NCBI GenBank assembly: GCA_029215795.1
Contig: JARDYH010000003.1
Coordinates: 11,062,001 to 11,126,000 of the forward strand
DNA length: 64,000 nt
Direction of reading: 5' to 3'
Origin: Anniella stebbinsi
Lineage: Eukaryota; Chordata; Lepidosauria; Squamata; Anniellidae
Part shown: in pieces, positions 40,438-51,787 of the stretch
Numbering within the stretch: the first letter of the stretch is position 1
Layout: each line of letters begins with the position of its first letter
Program-made: the position numbers and the translations under genes
Notes under the pieces: generated by a model
What the model was told of the DNA's origin: nothing
The model's database searches: none
What the model saw: the letters and a program-made list of their open reading frames with translations, nothing else

Positions 40438-41466
40438 ATTATGAAAGGAATCCAAAATAAAACTGCAAAGATCGTACTGCCCTCATACAAATCTATGGTG
40501 TAACCAGACTTAGAATACCATGTATAGTTCTGGACACCACACCTTCAAAAGGATATTGGAGAGTTGAAACAACAGAGCAGAAAGGGGCAACTAAAATGAC
40601 CAAGGGCTGGAGCAACTCCCCTATGAGGAAAGGTTATAACATCTCGGATTGTTTAGGGGTGCCTCTACAAGAGTGATTTAAAGCTCTTTCAAAGCGCATT
40701 ACCGATTTTACCTCCACATGAATGGAGCGCAAATCAGGGGTTGAGGCGCTTTTTCTGTCTGATGATGCGCATTATCGAATGTGCATTAAATAGCGAGTTT
40801 TAATTTACCGCGGGAGTTAAAGCGCCTTATGACCATGTAAACAAGCGATGTTGCGCATGAAACAACTTAAACGCGCGTTTCATACAACTGGTAATGCGCT
40901 TCACAGCCTCCCGTGTATAGGGATTAGGCGTAAAAGCGATTGGGAGAAGATGCGCATAATCGGCCAACTGGGCATCAAACCGAAATCTTGTAGAGGGGAC
41001 CTAGCTTAGAAAAATGGCAAGTAAGTGGAGGCATGATAGAGGTGTACAAATTATTCATGGAGTGGAGAAAGGGGATAGGGAGACAATACTGAAACTTGGA
41101 CTCATTCCATGAAGCTTATTGGTGGAAGATTCAGGACAAAGAAAAGGAAGGACTTCTTCACAAAGTGCAGAGTTAAACTATGGGATTCATTTCTACAAAA
41201 TGCAGTGACGGTCACCAGTTTAGAAGGCTTTAAAAGGGGGTTGGATAAATCATGGAGGATAAAGCTATCAATGGCTTACTTGTTCAGATGGCTATGTGCT
41301 CCCTCCAGTGTCAGAGGCAGTAAGCCTATGTACAGCAGTTGCTGGGGAACATGGGTGGGAGGGTACTGTTGCAATCCCTGCTTGTGGGTTTCTGGTTGGC
41401 CACTGTGTGAGATGAATGCTGGACTAGGTGGACCCTTGGTTTGATCCAGCATGGCTCTTAAGTTGT
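40438..41466 (+). mobile_element. CR1-clade LINE subfamily B, interrupted
   Basis: ATAAAACTGCAAAGATCG at the left, then the PYEERL codons at 40619, then the MITE (40657-41001). The LINE resumes CTTAGAAAAATGGCAAG, reads RFRTKKRKDFFTKCRVKLWDS at 41123 on, and ends GATCCAGCATGGCTCTTAAG. Confidence 0.9.
40657..41001 (+). mobile_element. PIF/Harbinger-like MITE, copy 5
   Basis: 345 bp, GGGTGCCTCTACAAGAGTG to CTTGTAGAGGGGACC, with TAG on both sides (40654-40656 and 41002-41004). It interrupts GTTTAGCTTAG of the host LINE. Most similar to copy 4. Confidence 0.93.
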
Positions 41467-42110
41467 AGTCTGATACATCTGAAGGGTGCTAGGATCTGGA
41501 AGGATCATGGCCTTCCATGCTGTAATTTTCAGAATAACTGTTTCACAAAGCATTTTGTAAGAACGTAAGCGGAGCCCATGCTGGGTCCATCAAGTTCAGC
41601 ATTCTGTTCACACAGTGGCCAATCAGCTACCAGCAATCCAGTAACTGTGTCCTTAAATGGTTGCTTTGCATAGAACACAGTGCTTTGAAAAAGGTGTAAG
41701 AAAACATATGAATGATCTTGTTGAATCTCAACAAAGCTTCCAGCTCCCTGGCAAAACAAGAACCTCATGAATATGGCCTAAAAGTGATAATTATTTATTC
41801 ATTTTAGTTTATTTTTATATCTTTAATCTGCTCAATAACAGCCACTCTCTCTGTTACTATTCTCAGTGCCTTATTTCCAGCATGCGGAAGTCAGAGGTAC
41901 ACTGCTTGTGAACAAGGAGGCTGCATTTACCTATCATGGTGAAATAGCCGCCAATTAGGGTGGACCGATTACCTACATATCACCTCCAAAAAAGAGGAAT
42001 TGCACCACCAAGAAGGACAAAAGAGGAACCTGATTTGAAAATAGGTTGCAGATGCTAGTCCAAATGCATAGATGCACACTTAGAAAGAATTACTAAAATG
42101 TAAATAGAAA
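41467..42110. other. Mixed stretch with LINE B scrap
   Basis: 41464-41505 is an arm of the CTCCAGATG foldback. 41558-41645 (AAGAACGTAAGCGGAGCCC to CAGTGGCCAATCAGC) is a minus-strand 3' tip of CR1 subfamily B. The rest is unclassified. Confidence 0.5.
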
Positions 42111-42112
42111 GT

Positions 42113-42297
42113 ACAACAATGGAACCAATTACCTAGGGAGGTCGTGGGCTCTCCCACACTAGAAGCTTTCAAGATGCAGCTGGACAACCATCTGTCAGGT
42201 ATGCTTTAAAGTGGATTCCTGCATTGAGCAGGGGGTTGGACGTGATGGCCTTATAGGCCCCTTCCAAATCCACTATTCTATGATTCTATGATTGAAC
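42113..42297 (+). mobile_element. CR1 subfamily A 3' fragment
   Basis: ACAATGGAACCAATTACC to CTATGATTCTATGATTG. 3' UTR only, with the characteristic tail. Confidence 0.9.
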
Positions 42298-42310
42298 CTG
42301 TGACTCCCAC

Positions 42311-42610
42311 ATGAGGACCAGGATCTCTTCTTGATCATCCCAGAATGCAGGATATGGAATAATAAGCTCAAGTTACAGGAAGCCAGATTCCGGCTGGACA
42401 TCAGGGAAAAAAGTATTGACTGTTAGAGTAGTACGACAATCGAACTAATGACCTAGGGAGGTAATGGGCTCTCCACCCTAGAGGCATTCAAGATGCAGCT
42501 GGGCAGCCATCGGTCAGGGATGCTTTAAGGTGGATTCCTGCATTGAGCAGGGGGTTGGACTTGATGGCCTTATAGGCCCCTTCCAACTCTACTACTCTAT
42601 GATTCTATGT
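42311..42610 (+). mobile_element. CR1 subfamily A 3' fragment
   Basis: GAGGACCAGGATCTCTTC to CTACTCTATGATTCTATG. It starts earlier in ORF2 than its upstream neighbour, so this is a separate insertion or a duplication. Confidence 0.9.
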
Positions 42611-42768
42611 AATACAACTCACTAGAGTAGGGAAGGCCATGACCGAGTGACCAATGTACCTGCTCAGTCTGCTGTCCAACTGCTAACTATTGATGGGAAA
42701 CTTCAAAGCCCCTGCTCTCTCTTCCTCCTTAGGGGTATTTCTAGTGAAACTGGACTGGGATGGGATAT

Positions 42769-42969
42769 CAATGGAGGCTGGGTGGCTCCGATGTCAATGG
42801 GGTAGTGAATCCACTCCAGGTTTCAGTCAGAACTCTAAAGGAGCTATCCAACATGCCAGATCTATTTGGAGGATAGAGTTCAGCACCTTAGATAGCTCCT
42901 TTAGAGTTCTGACTTAAACCTGGAGTGGATTTACTGCCCCACTGGCATCAAAGCCACCAGCCCCCATTG
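42769..42969. mobile_element. CAGTGGAGG foldback, hAT-like (201 bp)
   Basis: CAATGGAGGCTGGGTGGCTCC to CACCAGCCCCCATTG, with arms facing each other across GGAGGATAGAG. Flanks TGGGATAT and CTGGATAG match at five of eight positions. Confidence 0.8.
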
Positions 42970-43374
42970 CTGGATAGCCATTCAAACACAAGACAGACCT
43001 CAGTGTCTAAGTAAGTAGAACACATGGCCACCTTATGGTCAGTAGGCCTGTTTTCTGCAAAGTTATCCAGTGGTCTTGTGTTCTGTAAGCGAATGATGGC
43101 TTACTTTGCTTGGTCTGGCTTGAACCGGGTAACAGTCCATTTTGTTGCGTAACCCTGAATTCCAGTAAAATGAGGATGGGAGTAAAGAAATACACACACC
43201 CCTCTCCACTTTCTCCTTCCCGTTCCCAATTTTATCAGCTTCGGCTGAAGTCCTCCTGACTTGGGAACACAGTTGCCAACATTCTTGCTAGCGCCTGCCC
43301 CTGTGCCTTTTAATAGCAGTGCACCTGAAGATGTAAGTCGACGATCAGGTGGTCTTCCTACTGTGGACATACAA

Positions 43375-43595
43375 CGTTGCCTTATATGAAGTTAGGCTAG
43401 CCCAGTATTGTCTTTTCCGGGGAGGGGGGAGAACTTATTGCCCTCCAAGTGTTTTGGGGCTACAACTCCCTTTATGCTGGCCCTTTGGCTATGCTGCCTG
43501 GGGCTGATGAGGATTGCAGTTCTCCACCCTTGGAACCATCAGGAATCGAACTCAGGACCCTCTGCGTGCAAACCAAAGGGGAGACCTGGTAATGA
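43375..43595 (-). mobile_element. tRNA-Ala-like SINE, minus strand, interrupted
   Basis: TGCCTTATATGAAGTTAGGC at the left and ATCGAACTCAGGACCCTCTGC with GTGCAAACC at the right are the antisense tail and head. A CTCCAGATG foldback arm pair (43438-43530) lies between. Confidence 0.65.
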
Positions 43596-43879
43596 TCTTC
43601 AGAGACCTGAAGGGCTGTCCTGCAGAAGAGGAACAGACTGCCTTGGGGGTGGGAGCGGTTTTCCTTCGCTGGTGGTGTGTAAGCAGAAAGTGGAGAGCGA
43701 TTCTAGCTGCATGATTCCTGCACTGAGCAAGGGGCCACTCTAGATTATCTTGAAGTTCCTTTCCAACACTACGATTCTGCGCCTACTAGCTTTTTGGAAG
43801 TTAACACATGGTCAGCGCAAATGGATTTTCAGTGCCCTCATGACAGCTAAAAGACTTATATTATCATGCTGGAAGGATG

Positions 43880-44262
43880 TTATTATTATAATATTTATTT
43901 ATATCCCGCCTTTTTCCCAGTACTGGGACTCAAGGTGGCTTTACAAATTAAAACATGTACAGTTAAAACAGATATATACAAAACTTAAAAAAACCCATAA
44001 TTAAACTTACTACAATATTAAAACATTTATGACATTTAAAACATTTAAAATACATTTTTTTTAAAAAAAAAAATTCAATATAAAAATAATGCATAAACAG
44101 AGGTCCAGACTACTCCCCAAAAGCCTGCCAGAACAAAAAAAGTTTTTAGCCTGCCTCCAGAAGGACACCAGGGAGGGAGTCTAGCTTCCTTGGAAAGGGA
44201 GTTCCAGAGCACCGGGGCAGCCACCAAGAAGGCCCTCTCCCGCGTTCCCACCAGGTGTGCCT
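43880..44262 (-). mobile_element. L2-clade LINE 3' half, minus strand
   Basis: ATTTATTTATATCCCGCCTTT is the antisense 3' end. An A-rich 3' UTR follows, then codons (reverse) for ERAFLVAAPVLWNSLSKEARL at 44250-44190, the L2 C-terminal motif also seen at 58860. Confidence 0.85.
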
Positions 44263-45400
44263 GTGATAAATGAACACTTCCCATAATGCAGTGGACTGAG
44301 GACTCAACGTTATTGACATTTGAACAGGTGTTATATAGATGCCACTTACGAGTGGATAAGTTCATGGATATTTGGTTTGCTTTTCTTGAAACCTATGCAT
44401 AACTCTCTCCCCTTGTCTTCTTCTTTTATGAATGGTATATCTGATGGGGGGAATTGATGATATCCCTATGTACGTAATGTTTTTTTGTTTTTCTTTTTCA
44501 TGATTTATTTTTTGTTCTGTTTTATTAACATTCATAATAAAAAAGTAAAAAAGTAAAAAAAACCATGATTCTGTGAAACTATGGGCAGTATCCAACAGTG
44601 CTGTTCCGCAAACTCAAACAGTGCTAACGGAGCTCTGCTGAATTTTTCCGTTGAGCAAACGGTTGCCCATAACACATGTGCATCCAGTTGTGCCAGCAGT
44701 TGTGCAACGGGCTTGTACAAACCTACCTTTAGCTGGATTCTTCTCTTGTGTATAGTTCAGGACTTAGTTTCTGCTTGTGCAACAGCATTTGCAGTAACAG
44801 ACAGCACAGTTGGATTCTGCCCTATGTGCTCGATCACTGAACGATGGATGGCCCCTCCACCTAAGTTCCAGTGGCTGATTTCTACAGATCAAGTTAATAT
44901 TAAAAAGCTCACGAGCTTTCTGAATAAACCTGCCAGTCATCCTTCCACACACACACACCCTCCACCCCCAACCCAGGCTAAGTCAGTCCTGCTCTAGCTT
45001 TTCCCCGTACGGAAGGAGCTCCTTCAACGTCCTCATCAGTTGCCCTTTATTTGTCTTTTCCAAAGCTACAGATCTGTGATGTCTCTTTCCGCTTTCAAGA
45101 AAGGCCACAGCAATCTGCAACCAACATTTGATTCATGATCACATCAGTGGTTTGGGCATATAACATGTTCAAAAGTTCCCTCACCCCCACCATACCAGAT
45201 TGTTAACAGACTTCTTCCTCCCCCCACCCCCACCGTGTTTCCACTTTTAAGCAAAGACAGCTGTGGAGCACAGACACATGTTTTTAAGATGTAGGTATAC
45301 AGAGCAAAGGGAATGGCACGCATGGGGCGGCAGCAGCTCCTCCTCCGGTGCAAATCCCGCGCTCGCTCCTTGTATGTCCAAGGCGACATACAAATAAAAA
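44263..45400. other. Unclassified stretch with AT-rich LINE-like tail
   Basis: 44440-44560 is T-rich and ends AACATTCATAATAAAAAAG and A runs, like a LINE 3' end, but cannot be placed. C-rich runs lie near 45220. No gene. Confidence 0.4.
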
Positions 45401-45404
45401 CATG

Positions 45405-45541
45405 TAAGATAGGTGTGGGCAACTTGTGGCCCACCAGATGTTTTGGCCCACAACAACATCAGCTCTAGCCAGCATAGTCAACAGAGAGGGAGGATGGAGG
45501 AGCTGTAAGCCAAAACATCTGGAGGGCCACAACTCGCTAAA
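45405..45541. mobile_element. CTCCAGATG foldback MITE
   Basis: GGGCAACTTGTGGCCCACC and AGATGTTTTGGCCCACAAC face GTAAGCCAAAACATCTGG and AGGGCCACAACTCGC. Confidence 0.8.
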
Positions 45542-46028
45542 ACAATATCATAGTGAACAAATATCACGATAAACAAATTAAAAACAAGTGAACATGCATC
45601 TCTAAAAATAGAAAGCAGAAATACATTTAAATATCATTTAGATACCAAGCAGAAGAAAAAAGTGTGAACAGCCCACTTAAAACTAAACAAAGAAAGAGCC
45701 AATCTCAGCTCCCTAAGGACGGCGTTCCATTATCGGGATACTGCTACAAAAATGCCCCGTCCCATATTGCCACCAGCCTAATCTTTCTGGGTGGTGTGGG
45801 TCTCCGAAACAATTCTTAAACTACACACAGGTTCATAAAGGAGGAAGCGGTCCTTCAGTTATCCTGGACCCAAACCATTTAGGGCTTCATAGGTAAACAC
45901 CAATACCTTGAACTGGGCCCAGAAACAAATTGCAAGCCAGTGCAGCCGGTATAGAACCACTGTAATCCTGTGAAAGGAGCATGTTACAGAAAGCAATCTG
46001 GCTACAGCCTTTTGCACTAGCTGCTGTT

Positions 46029-47070
46029 TCATAGAATCATAGAACAGTTGAGCTGGAAGGAGCCTATGAGACCATCAAGTCCAACCCCCTGCTCAATGCA
46101 GGAATCCACATTAAAGCATACTTGCAAGATGGCTGTCCAGCTGGATCTTGAAGGCCTCTTGTATGGGAGAGCCCACGACCTCCCTAGGTCATTGGTTCCA
46201 TTGTTGTTCTGCTCTAACAGTCAGGATGTTTTTCCCTGATGTCCAGCTGGAATCTGGTTTCCTGTAACTTGAGACCATTATTCCGCATCCTGCACTCTGG
46301 GATGATCGAAAAGAGATCCTGGCCCTCCTCTGTGTGACAACCTTTCAAGTATTTGAAGAGTGCTATTATGTCTCTCTCCTCATAGGACTTTGTTTCCGGA
46401 CCCCTGATCATCTTTGTTGCCTTCCTCTGAACCCTCTCCAGCTTGTCTGCATCCTTCTTGAAGTGTGCTGCCCATAACTAGACACAGTACTCAAGATGAG
46501 GCCTAATCAGTGCTAAATAGAGAGGAACCAATACCTCGTGTGATCTGGAAGCTATACTTCTATTAATTAGGCTGACCATATGAAAAGGAGGACAGGACTC
46601 ATGTAACTTTAACAGTTCCAGAGAAAAGGGAATTTCAGCCTACGTCATCTGTATGCAATTAGTTCCTGGTGAAATCACCTCTTCATCAAAGCAATTAAAG
46701 TTGCATGCACTATACTAGAGTGACCAGATACAAAAGAGGGCAGGGCCCCTGCAGCTTTAACTGTTGTAATGAAGAGGGAATTTCACCAGGTACAAATTGC
46801 ATACAAATGACTCTGGCTGAAATTCCCTCTTCTCTACAACTGTTAAAGTTACAGGAGCCCTGTCCTCCTTTTCAGATGGTCAGCCTATATTAATGCAGCC
46901 CAAAATAGCATTTGCCTGTTTTGCAGGCACATCAGAGTGTTGGCTCATATTCAGCTTGTGATCTACAACAACTCCAAGATCCTTCTTGCTTGTCGTATTG
47001 CTGAGCCAAGTATCCCCCATCTTGTAACTGAGCATTTGGTTTCTTTTTCCTAGGTGTAGAACTTGGCATT
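46029..47070 (-). mobile_element. CR1 subfamily A, minus strand, nested in L2
   Basis: The plus strand starts TTCATAGAATCATAGAAC, the antisense CR1 tail. It carries the complement of [10 protein letters not shown] codons and, after the nested hAT element, the complement of codons for KCQVLHLGKRNQMLSYKMGD (47065-47010) and [16 protein letters not shown]. Only the ORF2 C-terminal half and the 3' UTR remain. Confidence 0.92.
46568..46887 (-). mobile_element. hAT-like inverted-dimer MITE, copy f (320 bp), nested in CR1
   Basis: TAGGCTGACCATATG to CAGATGGTCAGCCTA. TATTAAT is present on both sides (seven or eight bases, depending on the boundary), and the host CR1 word CTATTAATGCAGCCC is restored when the element is removed. 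The complete unit is 46716-46887. Confidence 0.92.
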
Positions 47071-47480
47071 TATCAGCCTCATGTAGAGTGCATTGTAATA
47101 GTCTAGGTGGATGATGTTTAAGGTTTGGATCACTGTGGCCAGTTCTACCATCTCCAACCAAAGCTGGACAAAGGCACTATTAGACACCTGACCCTACAGG
47201 AGCAATGCCAGATCCAGAAGCACCCCAAAACTACAAACCTAATCCTTAAGAGGGAATTCAACCCTATTCAGAATAGGTTGCACCCCCAATCTCAGATCAG
47301 CTCATTCACTGCCAACAGTATATCCATCTTGATGGAACATGGGAAGTTCACAAGTAGATGATGACGTCTGGACCCTCTGTGAATGAGGCACTGCAAGGAC
47401 TCCATGAAAAATACTACACTTGGGGAACTCTATGTCCTAGAGTGTAGTTAAACATGGCCTCCATCAATGCCTCATTGAGG

Positions 47481-47637
47481 CAGATGATCTGGGCCTGTGC
47501 TGTGGTGTTTTCTTTTATTTGGAAATTATGGCTTGTATAAATTTTGTTCTTGAAAAAGACTTATGACAACAGCAGACATACATGCACTTTGAATTTGCAT
47601 CGCTGTGATGTGGAGATGAACAAATGGACTGCAAAAG
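47481..47637. other. Spacer
   Basis: No recognised feature. Confidence 0.3.
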
Positions 47638-47639
47638 TG

Positions 47640-47893
47640 AGAGCCAGTGTGGTGTAGTGGCTAGAGTGTTGGACTGGGAGTCGGAAGGTCCGGGTTCTAA
47701 TCCCCACTCGGCCATGGAAATCCACTGGGTGACTTTGGGCCAGTCACAGATTCTCAGCCCAATTTACCTCACAGGGTTGTTGCTGTGAGGATAAAATGGA
47801 GAGGAGGGGGGTTATGTATTATACCTCGGGTTCCTTAAGGAGGAAAAAAGGTGACATATAAATGCAATAAATACAATAAATAAATAAATAAAT
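47640..47893 (+). mobile_element. tRNA-derived SINE (squamate type)
   Basis: A box in GTGTAGTGGCTAGAG, B box GGTTCTAATCC, body CAGGGTTGTTGCTGTGAGG, end GGTGACATATAAATGCAATAA and (AAAT)n. Closely parallel to 6130-6380. Confidence 0.88.
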
Positions 47894-48067
47894 GCAAATA
47901 CTGAGAGCCCTTACAGTTAGTTGCAAAGAGACTTATAAGTTTGGAAGGAAAAACACCCACCACCTATTACTCAAAGGATTGATGACCTCACTGCTCTTAC
48001 TACATTTGTGCAAGTCTCCTACAACCATCCAAATCATATGGATGCCTATTTAGATATTTGGACTGCA

Positions 48068-48069
<2 letters not shown>

Positions 48070-48099
<30 letters not shown>
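48070..48099 (+). repeat. (TG)n microsatellite
   Basis: Fifteen uninterrupted TG units. A second, shorter tract lies at about 48484-48512. Confidence 0.95.
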
Positions 48100-48101
<2 letters not shown>

Positions 48102-48329
48102 CGAAATGAAATGGAAGTGTTCAATCCTTCTTTTCTCCTTTTTGTGTTTCCCTCCTTCTTCTTTCTTTCTATATCAAGAGTGATGTTAATAAATATTACT
48201 GCATATTGATATGTTTTATACGATTCCCCTTTTTGCTTTTCGTTGCTGCTGCTGCTATTGTAGGTATTGTTGTGTTGCAAATAAAACCCCAAACCTGTCC
48301 TCCATCCCTGATACTGAATGGGCTGCCCT

Positions 48330-48467
48330 TAGAGGCACTATGCCTATGTACACCAGTCGCTGGGGAACATGGTGTTGTTGCGCTCATGTCCTGATTGTGG
48401 GTTTCTCGTCGACAACTGGTCAGCCCCTGTATAGTCTGATCCAGTAGGACTCTTCTTATGTTTATAT
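48330..48467 (+). mobile_element. CR1 subfamily B 3' fragment
   Basis: GGCACTATGCCTATGTACACC to AGGACTCTTCTTATGTTTATA, the last 140 bp of the 3' UTR. Confidence 0.82.
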
Positions 48468-48699
48468 TAATGGGAGTCCAATGGTGTGTGTCTCTGTGTG
48501 TGTGTGTGTGTAGGGGGGTGGCCCGGGGTGCAATGTGTCTTTGTGTGCACTGCATAGATATAAGCGACACTCTCCTAAGAGTCCTTGCAATGTAAATGTT
48601 AGAGACAATGCGATGTAGTGTCAGACTAGAGGGCAAGTTAAGACTGGAGAAAGAGGCTGTCCATGGGTTTGAGTGGGCAGGGCGGTGCCCTGCTGCATG

Positions 48700-48865
48700 C
48701 CTACCCAGTTGAATTTTAAAATGTCTTTTAATAATGTATTCGTTTTATTATGCTTTTAGTTAGTTATATATGTATTTTATGGTGTTTTGTGTTTGTTGTT
48801 GTACCCCACCTCATTCCAGAGGGAGAGGCGGGTAAGAAATAAATATATATTATTATTACTGTGAG
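48700..48865 (+). mobile_element. L2-like LINE 3' tail
   Basis: TTTTAATAATGTATTCG, CCCACCTCATTCCAGAGGG and AGAGGCGGGTAAGAAATAAA, then (TAT)n. Confidence 0.72.
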
Positions 48866-48956
48866 CCCACAATGTTCTGTCTTCTCCTTGATGTGCTAGG
48901 TTTCACGTGCAGGGATGTTTCTGCATGGAGGATAATTCAGCCCTGCCAATCGACGA

Positions 48957-49172
48957 TTGCATTCCTGCAATCTGAATCAGTTCATACAGTCAAGAAAGAG
49001 GTTTGCTGAATGGTCTGCTATTTGTAAGGTCAAGACTTGTATGCGTGCCTTAGAATATATCCCAGAATCCTCTGCAATGCAGCAATTACTCAGCAGCAGA
49101 CAGACTGATGTGGAAAGGCTTTCCCTGGAGGTAGAAAGTTTGAAAACTATTGGCCGAGAGCAGCGTAGATAA
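48957..49172 (+). other. Open frame with coiled-coil-like end, coding status doubtful
   Basis: A 71-codon frame free of repeat signatures. Its second half (AMQQLLSSRQTDVERLSLEV) has hydrophobic residues at heptad-like spacing. No start context, splice site or homologue was identified. It could be an exon remnant or chance. Confidence 0.2.
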
Positions 49173-49258
49173 TTAGACAAATTCGCTCCATCTGGTTCTT
49201 TTTCAGCCTGTAGAATTTGCTACACTGGCTGCAGTTTAGGTATAACACATCTGTGTAG

Positions 49259-49450
49259 ATGGAAGGAGGGAGGTTTAATTGATTCTGAAGTGTTGTAGCA
49301 CACACATACAAACACACACACACAGAAACATTGCTACATATATGAAACCGGTATCAATGTTTGTTTCCCAGTGAACTCACAAAGCAATGTGACATTTGCA
49401 TTTTAGCAACTTGCAGAGAAAATGAATTAATTATTGCATTAATGACTCAA
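49259..49450. other. Low-repeat stretch
   Basis: Contains a (CA)n at 49313-49322 and then AT-rich sequence with TTAATTATTGCATTAATGAC. Unique in appearance. Confidence 0.35.
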
Positions 49451-49595
49451 TAATAACTGAGAGAGGCTTTGGATGTTCTAAACAAATGAGGAGGAGAGAG
49501 ATGCCCAAAAGACTTATGTTTCCTCTTCCTATACCCATTTGCAACATTTGAAGCTGAATCCATATATTTATTTTTCATACCCCAATGGTGTGAGA

Positions 49596-49718
49596 CACGA
49601 CTAGGCAACCTGGCACCCTCCAGATGTTTTGGACTACAACTCCCATTAGCAATCATGGCCAATGGTCAGGAGTGCTGTAGTCCAAAACAACCGGAGAGTG
49701 CTAGGTTGCCTACCCGTG
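49596..49718. mobile_element. CTCCAGATG foldback MITE, near-complete (123 bp)
   Basis: CACGACTAGGCAACCTGG to AGGTTGCCTACCCGTG. Flanks GTGTGAGA (49588-49595) and GTATGGGA (49719-49726) match at six of eight positions, consistent with a hAT-type insertion. Arms include CTCCAGATGTTTTGGACTAC and GTAGTCCAAAACAACCGG. Confidence 0.82.
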
Positions 49719-49762
49719 GTATGGGAGAACCCCAAACAAAACACCTGGGGTTCGACAACAGC

Positions 49763-49925
49763 ATAGAATCATAGACTTGGAAGAGACCTTGAAGATCATC
49801 TCGTCCGTCCTGCTGAATGCAGGCTCTGGACCACAGGGTGCAGCTACAGCACCCTGATAGACAGCTCTCCAGTCTCTTGTTAAACACCTCCGGCGAAGGA
49901 GAACCCACCACTATCATGTATCCCC
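49763..49925 (-). mobile_element. CR1-clade LINE 3' end, another subfamily
   Basis: The plus strand begins CATAGAATCATAGACTTGG. Reverse codons read VFNKRLESCLSG, a CR1-type ORF2 C-terminal end. The sequence differs from subfamilies A and B. Confidence 0.78.
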
Positions 49926-50009
49926 TTAAATTTTGTTGGGGGTATTGCAAATTCATCTACAAGTTACTGGAAGGGGGCAGTGTTAAAATTAGTTAGTTCA
50001 TGGCAAGTT

Positions 50010-50390
50010 TGAGCACAGCTAGCATTAGGGTCTCTATAGCCTACCATGGGGTTTCCTGTGATTTCTTCTTTTCTTACTCCTCCCCTTCCTTCCCCCCCTT
50101 TCTCCCTCCAACTTCCATTGCTGGGAGTACATGGCTTTACTCTCTTGCTCCTCCCAGTGTAATGGAACGCAAAATGGACTGTGCACACACTTTTGAAACT
50201 CTATACTGAACCTGCATTGTATATGCAAGAATATTCGTGATGTTTTTCTTTCATTCACCGAAGAAGGGTGTGGTCTCCTTTTGTTATCCTAAGATAGCGT
50301 CTGTGCAGATGGGACTGGTAAACACTCGTTCTGTTTTGCCTTTTGTTTTTTTCTCTGCTAATTGTCTTTCGAACAAGGGGCATTGTTACA
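50010..50390. other. Unclassified stretch
   Basis: C- and T-rich tract at 50068-50110. No gene. Confidence 0.35.
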
Positions 50391-50397
50391 AAATAAT

Positions 50398-50545
50398 CCC
50401 ATCAATCTTCTCTTCTCCAGGCTAAACATACCCAGCTCTTTCAACCATTCCTCATAGGACTTGGTTTCCAGACCCTTCACCATCCTGGTTACTCTTCTGT
50501 GGACGTGCGCCAACTTGCCAATGCCCTTCTTAAAATGGGGGCACA
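50398..50545 (-). mobile_element. CR1 subfamily A ORF2 fragment, minus strand
   Basis: Reverse codons read [20 protein letters not shown] and [21 protein letters not shown]. Confidence 0.88.
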
Positions 50546-50554
50546 TAAACAGCT

Positions 50555-51510
50555 CCTATTTCTTTGAAACATTTATAACCGGCCATTCCATTAAAGTGCT
50601 AAAAGTCACCTCCAACAACAGAGCTTTTTAAAAAATTAAACCCCACCCCCACCATCTAAAAACACTAAAAACAGAAGAAGATAAAGGCCTTGTTCACCCA
50701 CCCGAGGAAGGGGGGTGGTTATGGTAACCACAGAGAGAGGAGCAGTAGGCAAACCACTGCAAGTGGGCCCGTCACACGACCGGGAACCACGCACCATGGT
50801 TCCCATATCCCCTCTGTAGTTACCTGTAACTCCTCCGCACAGTATAACCACACATCTCAGCATTCTCTGAGGCGTGAACGGGCCCCCAGCGGCTGCTCCA
50901 TCCGTAGCATAGTGACAGAAACCATAGAAAAAGTCCACAGTGGCAAGAGCGTCACTGGAAGTGGCAGTCACTCTTGCCAGCGGACTTTATGGCGGTCGCC
51001 ATTCTTTTGCTTTTTCGCCAGAACGAGCGAACATAGCCACAGAGTTTCCATCACACCACATATCGGAAACCATTACTGAAGCCCACTAACCTCACTGCAG
51101 AAAGTGGGTAGTGAGCATAAGTAGTTGGACCATCGTGTGTGGGGGTGGGTGGGAAACCCACCACATGAAACGCTAAGCCACCGTGGATCGAGTTTTTCAG
51201 TGATCTACGGTGGCTTAGCATGATGTCCAAACAGACCCAAAATGAAATCTGGAGATAGCAGATAAACGTTCAGGATAAAACTCCAAATGCCTGCTGAAAG
51301 AGAAATGGCTTAGCCAGTGGAAGTCCAGCTAGGGGATGAGGTTGGCCTCCCTCGGAAGGGAGTTCCAAAATCTAGGCCTGACTACAGAGAAGGTTCATTC
51401 TCTTCAGCATTCCAGGCCAAAAGCCATTCAGATGTTGATAGCATGCAGAGGCCAGCCTCTCCAGCAGATCTCAATGAGCCGGGAGGCTCAAAGGTTTGCT
51501 CCTGAGCTTT
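50555..51510 (-). mobile_element. L2-like fragments flanking an unclassified insertion
   Basis: 50555-50690 (AAACATTTATAACCGGCC and an A-rich run) and 51240-51500 (GGGATGAGGTTGGCCTCCC and GGGAGTTCCAAAATCTAGG) resemble antisense L2 parts. The 540 bp between has edges TTGTTCACCCACCC and GTCCAAACAGACCC and a hairpin at 51172-51219, so it may be a DNA transposon. Its TIRs are weak. Confidence 0.4.
51172..51219. repeat. Near-perfect 18-bp-arm hairpin
   Basis: GCTAAGCCACCGTGGATC faces GATCTACGGTGGCTTAGC with one mismatch, around GAGTTTTTCAGT. Confidence 0.9.
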
Positions 51511-51544
51511 TGAAATCATCCCACCTAATTTTATGGAATGATGG

Positions 51545-51760
51545 AGGCCAGATTCCAGCTGGACATCAGGAAAAACTTCCTGACTGTTAGAGCAGTACGA
51601 CAATGGAACCAATGACCTAGGGAGGTGGTGGGCTCTCCCACACTAGAGGCCTTCAAGCCATGTGCCAGGGATGCTTTAAGGTGGATTCCTGCATTGAGCA
51701 GGGGGGTGGACTCGATGGCCTTATAGGCCCCCTTCCAACTCTACTATTCTATGATACGTC
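51545..51760 (+). mobile_element. CR1 subfamily A 3' fragment
   Basis: GGCCAGATTCCAGCTGGACATC to CAACTCTACTATTCTATGAT. Confidence 0.9.
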
Positions 51761-51787
51761 ATTAGAACCCAATGCCTGCTTGAAGCT

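Larger units (their letters stand above)
45560..47480 (-). mobile_element. L2-like LINE, minus strand, host of a three-level nest
   Basis: 45560-46028 holds the antisense 3' UTR (A-rich) and AACCATTTAGGGCTTCATAGG, TGCACTAGCTGCTGTTT. The same element resumes at about 47071 with AGCCTCATGTAGAGTGCATTG and runs to about 47480. The join at CTGCTGTTT/AGCCTCATG is filled by a CR1 copy, itself split by a hAT MITE. Confidence 0.72.
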
